DNA of 15,488 bases, taken from the NCBI GenBank assembly GCA_903889815.1, contig CAISYX010000079.1, forward strand, positions 1 through 15,488, in the 5' to 3' direction. This DNA comes from an uncultured Gammaproteobacteria bacterium (GTDB lineage: Bacteria; Pseudomonadota; Gammaproteobacteria; Pseudomonadales; Pseudohongiellaceae). The position numbers were made by a program, and so were the translations under genes. Below, one piece after another: positions 1-6,007 of the stretch (within the stretch, counting starts at the first letter, position 1; every line of letters starts with the position of its first letter). The notes beneath the pieces were generated by a model. It saw only the letters and a program-made list of their open reading frames with translations. It did not search any database and had not been told where the DNA came from.

Positions 1-646
1 CGTGGGTGGCAGATACTTCCGCAGGATGGCACACCCTGTTGCGACCGCCTGCCTTGGCCTGCAGCAACCAGGCATCGGTGCGCCGCACGAAGCCCTCATA
101 ATAATCGCGATCACCTGCAGCATGCACATCCACTCCAATGCTGGTAGTCACATTCACTTCGGTATCCTCGGAATACAGAGGGGTGCCGGCGATGATCCCG
201 CACAAGCGGTCGGCGAGTGTGATGGCGGCGTGCAGCGTGGTGTCCGGAAGAATCACTGCAAACTCTTCCCCGCCATAACGGCAGGGAATGTCCAGACGGC
301 GCACCGTGGTCTGAATCAGCCGTGCAACATGACTCAGCGTCTTGTTGCCGAACGCGTGACCCCAGGTGTCATTGAAAGTCTTGAAGCGATCCAGGTCCAT
401 CATGAGCAGTGCGACGGGCTTGCCGGAGCGGCGTGCCCGTTCCATTTCCATATCCAGTGCTTTCTTGAAATGCCGGTAATTGTAGAGTCCCGTCAGGGCA
501 TCGGTATGCACCTGAGTACGCAGGGTTTCCAGCTCGCTGCGCATGCTCTCCAGCGCGTCCATATGCAGACATACACCCCCTTGCGGGCACATCAAGTCAT
601 GCGGGCGGCGATCGGGCCATGGATACTCGATGGAATCGGTCTTCAT
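1..646 (-). CDS. Diguanylate cyclase (GGDEF domain), 3' end outside window
   Basis: Makes cyclic di-GMP from two GTP; probably cytosolic, since no membrane segment is seen. The 215 visible residues start at ATG 646, with GGGAG nine bases upstream, and run off the window; the GGDEF domain (about 47-207) is nearly complete. The A-site is GGEEF (residues 125-129), an active variant. The metal-binding region reads MMDLDRFKTFND with D84. An inhibitory I-site RRLD (116-119) lies exactly five residues before GGEEF, so product inhibition is expected. The short N-terminus has H16, C20, C26 and H28 (CPQGGVCLH), a possible metal or redox site, followed by a short helix (about 30-47). There is no PAS, GAF or receiver domain. 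The start lies 26 bases after the peroxiredoxin stop, so co-transcription is likely. The GGDEF call is very secure; the input signal is unknown. Confidence 0.95.
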   Translation of the reverse strand, partial: MKTDSIEYPWPDRRPHDLMCPQGGVCLHMDALESMRSELETLRTQVHTDALTGLYNYRHFKKALDMEMERARRSGKPVALLMMDLDRFKTFNDTWGHAFGNKTLSHVARLIQTTVRRLDIPCRYGGEEFAVILPDTTLHAAITLADRLCGIIAGTPLYSEDTEVNVTTSIGVDVHAAGDRDYYEGFVRRTDAWLLQAKAGGRNRVCHPAEVSATH

Positions 647-672
647 GGCAGTGTCTCCCGGGAATGAGTGAC

Positions 673-1152
673 TTACAGTTTGGCGAGTATCGCTTCCGCC
701 GCGCTGTCGACGATGCCGCCGGCAGGCTCTACCGCAAGGTGCGTCACAACGCCGTTGTCCACAATCATGGCGTAGCGCTTGCTGCGGGTGCCCATGCCGA
801 AGCCGGTGGCATCCAGTTCCAGGCCGACAGCCTTGGTGAAAGTGCCATTGCCGTCGCCGACCATCAGCAGTTCTTCGGCATTCTGGGATTTGCCCCAGGC
901 GCCCATGACGAACGCGTCATTGACCGACAGACAGACGATGCTGTCCACGCCTTTGGCCTTGATCTTGTCTGCCAGCACGACATAACCCGGCAGGTGGGTG
1001 ACGGTGCAGCCCGGTGTGAAAGCGCCGGGCACTGCAAAAAGGACGACCTTCTTGCCGTTGAAAATGGCGTCGGTGGAAATATCGACAGGGCCTTTCTCGC
1101 CCATGATCTTGAGGGTGGTTGCGGGAATTTTGTCGCCTGCTGCAATGCTCAT
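673..1152 (-). CDS. Peroxiredoxin, Prx5 type
   Basis: Thiol peroxidase reducing H2O2 and organic hydroperoxides in the cytosol. The protein is 159 residues, the usual Prx5/AhpE-like length. The peroxidatic cysteine is C49 in VPGAFTPGCTVTHLPGY, the Prx5 signature with Gly in place of the common Thr before Cys. A second cysteine, C74, sits in the conserved IVCLSVNDAFVMGAWG block; whether it acts as a resolving cysteine is unclear, and glutaredoxin or glutathione could reduce the enzyme instead. No C-terminal glutaredoxin fusion is present. I chose ATG 1152 (MSIAAGDKIP) because GGAG lies eight bases upstream and family members start here; an in-frame upstream extension to 1227 has no homologous character. 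It sits 75 bases after the protease gene and 26 bases before the diguanylate cyclase gene. Confidence 0.95.
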   Translation of the reverse strand: MSIAAGDKIPATTLKIMGEKGPVDISTDAIFNGKKVVLFAVPGAFTPGCTVTHLPGYVVLADKIKAKGVDSIVCLSVNDAFVMGAWGKSQNAEELLMVGDGNGTFTKAVGLELDATGFGMGTRSKRYAMIVDNGVVTHLAVEPAGGIVDSAAEAILAKL

Positions 1153-1184
1153 CGTAAAGTCTCCGTTGGGAAGCGTGAGTAGCG

Positions 1185-1190
1185 ATGGTA
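1185..1190 (-). promoter_or_regulatory. Candidate -10 box for the peroxiredoxin gene
   Basis: On the minus strand TGCTACCAT contains a TACCAT hexamer with the TGn extension typical of extended -10 promoters, about 33 bases before the peroxiredoxin ATG. A TTGCCT lies 19 bases upstream, a long spacer. Weak evidence; it would drive peroxiredoxin and diguanylate cyclase independently of the protease gene. Confidence 0.3.
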
Positions 1191-1227
1191 GCAAATTTTC
1201 CCTGCAGTTAGGCAAGGCACAGCTCAA

Positions 1228-2079
1228 TCAGGGCGATGGATTTTCCGGAGTCGCAAGAATCACCGACTCGATCCAGCCGATATGGGCAGACACACGCTCG
1301 TAGATACCCACTGCACCATACAAGCCCTGGGCAGGGAGTGTCTGCGAAGAAGTCTCGCCGGTTGCGCGGCTTGCTACTTCCCCCACCGCCACGCCAGCAA
1401 TCTGCCAGCCTGATGCCGTCTCGAGCAGCGCGGGGCCGCCGCTGTCTCCGAGGCCAGGGATACCTTCCAGGGCCACCGCGGCACTGCCTGGCAGACGCGG
1501 GTCATCGAACGTGAACCGCAGGCGCTGCGCTGCTGTCGTGACAATATTGTGCGCCATGCGGAAACGACCATCGTCATGCTGAATGCCCGTCGTGCCGATT
1601 CCGAAGTAGCCCCAGCCCAGTAGCGTCGCCACGCGGTCCTGCTCGTCGGCGTCACGGTAAAGCGGCACGGGCCGAGGCATCGCAACGGCCTCGGAGAGCC
1701 GCAGCAGTGCCATGTCGACCTCGCGGGCACTGTTGTTCTCGTCGTAGCGGAAATGGTAATCAGGGTGCATCACCACATGGTCGATGCCCTGCAGGGTGCC
1801 GGCAATCTGCACAACATACTCGCCCTGTGACGCAATATGCCCCTGCAGGCCGGTCTCTTCGACACAATGGGCCGCCGTCAGCGCCCAACGCGGGTCGATC
1901 AGGGTGGCTACACAGATTTTGCGGGAGGAGCGTTGCTCCAGCCAGAAGACCGCAGGAAACTGTGACTCTCTGGCGGCATGTCCGGCGTATCCAGTATCAT
2001 GCCGGATGACGATAGCCTGGGCAGACCCCGTGAGGGCCAGCAGAGCACACAGCACTGGCAGGAATCGAGCTGACAACAC
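1228..2079 (-). CDS. Secreted trypsin-like serine protease (S1 family)
   Basis: Exported endopeptidase with a complete chymotrypsin-fold catalytic triad: H71 in ALTAAHC, D122 in DMALLRL and S213 in GDSGGPALL. An N-terminal signal peptide (residues 1-22, ending SAQA) directs Sec export. Predicted cleavage leaves IVIRHDTGY as the mature N-terminus, matching the Ile-Val that activates trypsin. C56 and C72 form the conserved disulfide around the histidine. Cleavage specificity cannot be read with confidence. The start is GTG 2079 (GGAG four bases upstream) or TTG 2076 (seven bases upstream, better spacing); both leave the signal peptide intact. Length 283 residues, normal for a single-domain protease without C-terminal anchor. 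It is divergent from a small membrane protein gene, with only 50 bases between the starts, and its end is 75 bases before the peroxiredoxin start. Confidence 0.93.
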   Translation of the reverse strand: MLSARFLPVLCALLALTGSAQAIVIRHDTGYAGHAARESQFPAVFWLEQRSSRKICVATLIDPRWALTAAHCVEETGLQGHIASQGEYVVQIAGTLQGIDHVVMHPDYHFRYDENNSAREVDMALLRLSEAVAMPRPVPLYRDADEQDRVATLLGWGYFGIGTTGIQHDDGRFRMAHNIVTTAAQRLRFTFDDPRLPGSAAVALEGIPGLGDSGGPALLETASGWQIAGVAVGEVASRATGETSSQTLPAQGLYGAVGIYERVSAHIGWIESVILATPENPSP

Positions 2080-2129
2080 GCTACTCCGTCTGCAGTTCAG
2101 ACATCATTCTGATGAAGGTGAAACAACTT

Positions 2130-2309
2130 ATGAGCACTCAACACGATACGCCTCCCCCTGAGGGTGAACGTCGCTACGAACAGTCCGGGCTGTATCCCCC
2201 GGGCGAAAAACCCTTCCGGGTACTGGCGCTGATGGGCTGGCTGGCTGGCGTCATCATTTTCATCGCCGTGTCAGCGATTATCCTTGACCGCCTGCTGATC
2301 CCGTCCTGA
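2130..2309 (+). CDS. Small single-pass membrane protein, unknown function
   Basis: I do not recognise this 59-residue protein. A polar N-terminal segment rich in Pro, Glu and Gly (STQHDTPPPEGERRYEQSG) is followed by one strong hydrophobic helix of about 24 residues (ALMGWLAGVIIFIAVSAIIL) and a very short tail ending LLIPS. The inner-membrane orientation is probably N-inside. I prefer ATG 2130 because GAAGGTG lies nine bases upstream; ATG 2112 would add six residues but has no ribosome site. The gene is divergent from the protease gene and ends one base before the stop of the opposing small membrane protein gene. Codon use resembles its neighbours, so I think it is real. Confidence 0.7.
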   Translation: MSTQHDTPPPEGERRYEQSGLYPPGEKPFRVLALMGWLAGVIIFIAVSAIILDRLLIPS

Positions 2310-2310
2310 G

Positions 2311-2493
2311 TCAGCGCCGCAGACGTCTTCCCGCGCGCAGGTTGGGCCGCTCCCGCTTGGTGGTGGACATTTTGAAGATTGCATACAGGCGGTAGAGCAC
2401 CACCAGCGACGCGACGACCACAAATGCCAGGATGCTGGCGATCAGCCATTGCTCCTGAGTCCAGTTACCCGTTATCAGCCAGTTTTCCAACAT
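2311..2493 (-). CDS. Small single-pass membrane protein, unknown function
   Basis: A 60-residue protein not matched to a family I know. The N-terminus MLENWLITGNWTQEQW is amphipathic and Trp-rich; a hydrophobic helix follows (about residues 16-36, WLIASILAFVVVASLVVLYR), then a basic tail (KRERPNLRAGRRLRR) that by the positive-inside rule should be cytoplasmic. A GACGGAAA stretch precedes ATG 2493. It starts 73 bases after the stop of the LON-domain gene in the same direction and could be the last gene of the mpl transcript. The stop codon is separated by one base from that of the facing gene. Confidence 0.65.
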   Translation of the reverse strand: MLENWLITGNWTQEQWLIASILAFVVVASLVVLYRLYAIFKMSTTKRERPNLRAGRRLRR

Positions 2494-2566
2494 TTTCCGT
2501 CATCCTCTCACCAAAGATCTGTTGCCACGCGGCGCATTATGGCCTCTGACTGCCACAGAGGCCAGT

Positions 2567-3238
2567 TCAGGCGTTCTCGTCCATCATCCGATTGAGAACA
2601 ATCTCGATTTCCCGCACCCGCTCCAGCGGGTCATGCAGTTCCAGCAAGGACTGCTTGATCTCGGCAGGCAGGGGAATCAACTCACACAGGCGCCAGCCCA
2701 GTTCGCGCAAATCCTGGTAGTTGATCTGCATGTCCAGCCGGCTGATGACGGGATGGCTCGTCAGCTGCTCCAGAAGACTTACCAGCACATCGTGCTCCGG
2801 GGTGACTGCAATGGGCGCTTCGCCCATGAAATCGGTGGCGCAGCGTGCCACGTGGCCCACCAGCAGCTGGTCCTTTTCTGCGTGGCAGTCCAGCACCTCG
2901 AACTTGCATCTTGCTTCCACCGTCAGTCCGAGCAGGCCGTTGGGCAATTGATCCCAATCCACCACCTGGACATAGGTGCCCACGCGATGAACCTGCTGGT
3001 GCATCCCGGGGCGCGCCACCTCATCGCCCTCGCGCAGCAGGCAGATGCCGAAACCAGTGTCGGTGCGCATGGCGGCTCGCACCATGTTCAGGTAGCGCTG
3101 TTCGAATATCTGCAATGGCAGACGCCCTTTGGGAAACAACACCGACTTCAGCGGAAACAGGGGCAGCATGCCCCGCTGAGTGTGTTCGGTGAAGGGTGTC
3201 TCTTGCGTCGGAACAGCAATATCAGCATTCATGTTCAT
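2567..3238 (-). CDS. LON substrate-binding domain protein (PF02190), stand-alone
   Basis: A 223-residue protein consisting of the N-terminal substrate-recognition domain of Lon protease without the AAA+ and peptidase parts. The family signature is clear: LPLFPLKSVLFPKGRLPLQI followed by FEQRYLNMV (about residues 25-53), then GFGICLLREGDEV and the helical C-terminal half (about 130-220). Such proteins are widespread in gammaproteobacteria; their biochemical role is not settled, and no catalytic site is expected. The start ATG 3238 overlaps the mpl stop in an ATGA arrangement, so translation is probably coupled to mpl; ATG 3232 is an alternative two codons in. No ribosome site stands out, which fits coupling. 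Confidence 0.9.
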   Translation of the reverse strand: MNMNADIAVPTQETPFTEHTQRGMLPLFPLKSVLFPKGRLPLQIFEQRYLNMVRAAMRTDTGFGICLLREGDEVARPGMHQQVHRVGTYVQVVDWDQLPNGLLGLTVEARCKFEVLDCHAEKDQLLVGHVARCATDFMGEAPIAVTPEHDVLVSLLEQLTSHPVISRLDMQINYQDLRELGWRLCELIPLPAEIKQSLLELHDPLERVREIEIVLNRMMDENA

Positions 3239-4686
3239 GACTCTTGTCTTCCAGAGGTTCCGTCGCTCTGGCGCACTGTCAGCGCCTGCAGCAACTTCTG
3301 ATGGAGGCCGCCGAAGCCGCCGTTGCTCATGATGACGATGTCATCACCCGATTGCGCTTCATCGACCAGCATTGTCACCAGCGCGTCGATGCTGGACGCA
3401 ATGCGCGCAGGCATCGGGCTGGACGCCACCAACGCCGGGAGGTCCAGCAAAGCCGTGCCAGCGTCGAACCAGAGCGTCAGATCGGCATGGCGACAGGCCT
3501 CCCCCAGCACCGACTGGTGCACGCCCATCTTCATGGTATTGGAGCGCGGCTCGATGACGGCGATGAGACGGCCCGTGCGCCCAGCATTGAGAAACTGAGC
3601 CCGCAGGCCGCTCAGCGTGGTGTCGATGGCGGTGGGGTGATGGGCAAAGTCGTCATAGACACGCACCCCGTTCACCTCGCCCAGCAACTCCTGACGCCGC
3701 TTCACGCCCTCGAAACTTTCCAGCGCCTCGCAGGCCACGCCAATCTCTACTCCGGCATGATGCGCTGCCGCCACGGCTGCAAGGGCGTTGCGCACGTTGT
3801 GGGTGCCACTCAGAGTCCAGCGCACACGTATGGCAGGCCCGGGCACCCCCGCCGTGGACTTGCCCAATTCAAACTCGCTGCCAGCGGCGTTCAGAGGACG
3901 GACAAACCAGGACAGCGCCTCGTCGGCGTGCCCCTGAGCAGGTTCCCCGCCTTTGAGCAGAGTCAGCGCCTGGCGCTGGCTCCAGCACCCCTGTGCAAGC
4001 ACGGCATTGAGATTGTCGTCATCCCGCGGCCACAGAATGAGTCCACTGCCGGGAATGATGCGCACCAGATGGTGAAACTGGCGCTGGATGGCGGCGAGGT
4101 CGGGAAAGATGTCGCCGTGATCGAATTCCAGGTTGTTGAAGATGGCGGTGCGGGGTGAGTAGTGTACAAACTTGGAACGTTTGTCGAAAAATGCACTGTC
4201 GTATTCGTCAGCTTCCACCACGAAGAATGGCGAATCGCCCAGATCAGCCGAGCTCGCAAAATTGCGGGCCACGCCGCCAATCAGATAGCCAGGCTTGAGA
4301 CCGGCACAGCTAAGTATCCACGCCAGCATTGAACTGGTGGTGGTTTTGCCGTGGGTGCCGGCTACCGCCATCACCCAGCGCCCGCGCAGCACGTGACGGG
4401 CCAGCCACTCGGGACCGGAACAGTAATCAAGCCCCTGCTCGAGGGTGTACTCCACTGCAGGGTTGCCCCGCGACATGGCATTGCCGATGACCACCAGGTC
4501 AGGGTGCGGTTGCAGATGACTGGCACTGAAGCCCTGCTGCAGGGCAATGCCCTGTGCTTCCAGTTGCGTGCTCATGGGCGGATAGACATTGGTATCTGAG
4601 CCGCTGACAGTGTGCCCGAGCTGCTTGGCGAGCACTGCGAGGCTGCCCATGAAGGTGCCACAGATGCCCAGAATGTGAATGTGCAT
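3235..4686 (-). CDS. mpl: UDP-N-acetylmuramate:L-alanyl-gamma-D-glutamyl-meso-diaminopimelate ligase
   Basis: Peptidoglycan recycling enzyme: joins recovered tripeptide directly to UDP-MurNAc using ATP, in the cytosol. Three Mur-ligase domains are visible. The N-terminal domain starts MHIHILGICGTFMGSLA; the central domain carries the ATP loop AGTHGKTTTSS (P-loop at 110-115) and VVEADEYDSAFFDKRSKFVH; the C-terminal domain ends with IVIMSNGGFGGLHQKLL, a hallmark of Mpl rather than MurC. Length 483 residues, slightly more than the roughly 457 of E. coli. I chose ATG 4686 because homology begins at MHIHILG; an upstream in-frame extension to 4800 has no family similarity and crosses a repeat. The ribosome site is weak (GAGA). 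It is followed with a four-base overlap by the LON-domain gene. Confidence 0.96.
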   Translation of the reverse strand: MHIHILGICGTFMGSLAVLAKQLGHTVSGSDTNVYPPMSTQLEAQGIALQQGFSASHLQPHPDLVVIGNAMSRGNPAVEYTLEQGLDYCSGPEWLARHVLRGRWVMAVAGTHGKTTTSSMLAWILSCAGLKPGYLIGGVARNFASSADLGDSPFFVVEADEYDSAFFDKRSKFVHYSPRTAIFNNLEFDHGDIFPDLAAIQRQFHHLVRIIPGSGLILWPRDDDNLNAVLAQGCWSQRQALTLLKGGEPAQGHADEALSWFVRPLNAAGSEFELGKSTAGVPGPAIRVRWTLSGTHNVRNALAAVAAAHHAGVEIGVACEALESFEGVKRRQELLGEVNGVRVYDDFAHHPTAIDTTLSGLRAQFLNAGRTGRLIAVIEPRSNTMKMGVHQSVLGEACRHADLTLWFDAGTALLDLPALVASSPMPARIASSIDALVTMLVDEAQSGDDIVIMSNGGFGGLHQKLLQALTVRQSDGTSGRQES

Positions 4687-4697
4687 GTTCTTGTCTC

Positions 4698-4722
4698 GTG
4701 TAGAAGCGGGCTCTGCCCGCGA
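4698..4722. repeat. REP-like palindromic element, copy 1
   Basis: GTGTAGAAGCGGGCTCTGCC followed by CGCGA forms a six-base-pair stem (GCGGGC at 4706-4711 with GCCCGC at 4715-4720, loop TCT). The sequence around the stem closely matches a second copy at 7297-7319 and resembles pseudomonad REP sequences (GTGGGAGCGGGC...GCCCGCGA). It lies in the divergent mpl / TIGR02444 gap, in the mpl 5' leader. Confidence 0.65.
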
Positions 4723-4733
4723 ACAGGCGCGGA

Positions 4734-4762
4734 TTGTCTCAAAATAGTGCCTGCAGTAACAT
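4734..4762 (+). promoter_or_regulatory. Candidate sigma-70 promoter for the TIGR02444 gene
   Basis: TTGTCT (4734-4739) and TAACAT (4757-4762) are separated by 17 bases, giving good -35/-10 spacing and transcription from about 4769, some 25 bases before the ATG at 4794. Confidence 0.45.
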
Positions 4763-4793
4763 CCCGGCAGCACCGACCCTCCCGAGGCCCCGC

Positions 4794-5336
4794 ATGTCAC
4801 ACGAATCGTTCTGGGATTTCTCCCTGCGCCTCTACCGCCTGCCGCAGGTGAGCGACACCTGCCTCACCTTGCAGAATGTTCACGGCTTCGACGTCAACCT
4901 GCTGTTGTTTGCCTGTTGGTACGGGCGCAGCCACGGCCTCATGTCGTCAGCCCTGCTGTCGGACGCACTGCAGTTCTCAACACAATGGTCCACAGAAGTG
5001 GTCAGGCCCCTGCGCCACGCCCGCACCTGGATGAAGGAAGCGCTGGCACAGCCACAAACGCTTGCATCACAGATGACCGGGGCCGCAGAGTTGCGGGAGA
5101 AAATCAAGGCGGCGGAACTGCGCAGCGAGCAGCTGCAGCAACAGGCGCTGGAGCGACTTGCTCAGGACGGCCTTGGAACTCCGGCGCCTATGTCCAGCAG
5201 AATTGACTCTCCCGATCGCCACGCCAGGGCCGTGGCACACAATCTTCAGAAGGTACGCGAAGCGTCAGCTGTCACACTCACGCCGGCACTCGCCGATCTG
5301 CTGCAGATGCTGCAGGAAAAAGCGCTGTCACGTTGA
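4794..5336 (+). CDS. TIGR02444 family protein (DUF2390), unknown function
   Basis: A 180-residue cytosolic protein I assign to the TIGR02444/DUF2390 family from the N-terminal pattern: FWDFSLRLYRLPQVSDTCLTLQ, shortened here as FWDFSLRLY and YRLPQV...CLTLQ, then GFDVNLLLFACWYG (about 32-45). The middle (about 97-125, ELREKIKAAELRSEQLQQQA) is a probable coiled coil. No catalytic motif is apparent, and the family has no established function. ATG 4794 has GAGG seven bases upstream and matches the family start; a longer in-frame start at 4734 overlaps the candidate promoter and is rejected. The gene is divergent from mpl and its last nine bases overlap the end of ubiX on the other strand. Confidence 0.87.
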   Translation: MSHESFWDFSLRLYRLPQVSDTCLTLQNVHGFDVNLLLFACWYGRSHGLMSSALLSDALQFSTQWSTEVVRPLRHARTWMKEALAQPQTLASQMTGAAELREKIKAAELRSEQLQQQALERLAQDGLGTPAPMSSRIDSPDRHARAVAHNLQKVREASAVTLTPALADLLQMLQEKALSR

Positions 5337-5900
5337 TTTGCGAACGCCTTCCCAGCGCTTGACGATACCTGCATCGATATCGAAAAGATCGAGCACACGG
5401 CCCACGCTGTGATTGATGATGTCGTCGATAGTCTGCGGATTGTTGTAGAGCGCCGGCATGGGCGGCGCGATGATCGCGCCAAGCTGGCAGGCCTTGAGCA
5501 ACAGCTCGCAGTGCCCGGCATGCAGGGGTGACTCTCTGGGCATCAGCACAAGACGACGCCGCTCCTTCAGCACCACATCGGCCGCCCGCACCAACAGATT
5601 GTCGGCGTAGGAATGCACGATACCCGACAGCGTCTTCATGGAGCATGGGGCCACAATCATGCCGTCGGTGCGGAACGAACCGCTGGCAATGGACGCGGCC
5701 ATGTCATTGATGGGATGAACGTGATCTGCCAGCGCCAGCACGTCGCTGAGCGCCCACTGGGTCTCGATGGCAATGTTCATCTTCGCGCCTTGCGAGAGCA
5801 CAAGGTGAGTCTCCACTTCTGGCACTGTCTTGAGAATTTCCAGCATCCGGATGCCATAGATCAGGCCACTGGCGCCTGAGAGGCCTATCGTGATTCGCAT
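5328..5900 (-). CDS. ubiX: Flavin prenyltransferase UbiX
   Basis: Attaches dimethylallyl phosphate to FMN to make prenylated FMN, the cofactor of UbiD decarboxylase in ubiquinone biosynthesis (cytosol). The 190-residue length and motifs are standard: ITIGLSGASGLIYGIRML (about 3-20) for phosphate binding, SGSFRTDGMIVAPCSMKTLS (about 72-91), LVLMPRESPLHAGHCELLLK and a C-terminal PPMPALYNNPQTIDDIINH. The start ATG 5900 follows an AGGAAAAAAG ribosome site. The stop overlaps the convergent TIGR02444 gene by nine bases. Neighbourhood with mpl is, from memory, also seen in pseudomonads. ubiD is not in the window. PAD1-type homologues use the same chemistry, but ubiquinone synthesis is the likeliest role. 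Confidence 0.96.
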   Translation of the reverse strand: MRITIGLSGASGLIYGIRMLEILKTVPEVETHLVLSQGAKMNIAIETQWALSDVLALADHVHPINDMAASIASGSFRTDGMIVAPCSMKTLSGIVHSYADNLLVRAADVVLKERRRLVLMPRESPLHAGHCELLLKACQLGAIIAPPMPALYNNPQTIDDIINHSVGRVLDLFDIDAGIVKRWEGVRKST

Positions 5901-5936
5901 GTCTTTTTTCCTGCAGGTTCAGAGAGAGAAGGCGCG

Positions 5937-5966
5937 TTGCCTTGGAATCGGGCGCCGGGGTAACAT
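5937..5966 (+). promoter_or_regulatory. Candidate sigma-70 promoter for the phosphofructokinase gene
   Basis: TTGCCT (5937-5942) and TAACAT (5961-5966) lie 18 bases apart in the 107-base divergent gap between ubiX and the phosphofructokinase gene; the implied 5' leader is about 35 bases. The -10 hexamer is identical to that proposed upstream of the TIGR02444 gene. Confidence 0.4.
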
Positions 5967-6007
5967 CGCCGCTTCATTCAACCGGCAGACTAGCAGGTTC
6001 TCCAATC

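Noticed and set aside
2..667. A 221-residue plus-strand frame
   Set aside because: Antisense to the diguanylate cyclase, which carries GGEEF and the I-site on the minus strand.
2097..2112. Inverted repeat TCAGA-CATCAT-TCTGA between the protease and small membrane protein genes
   Set aside because: Five-base arms are expected often by chance, and no promoter elements align with it.
3244..4158. A 304-residue plus-strand frame
   Set aside because: Shadow of mpl, whose motifs are complete on the minus strand.
4687..4793. Promoter for mpl on the minus strand
   Set aside because: Some promoter must exist in this gap, but no hexamer pair with acceptable spacing stood out.
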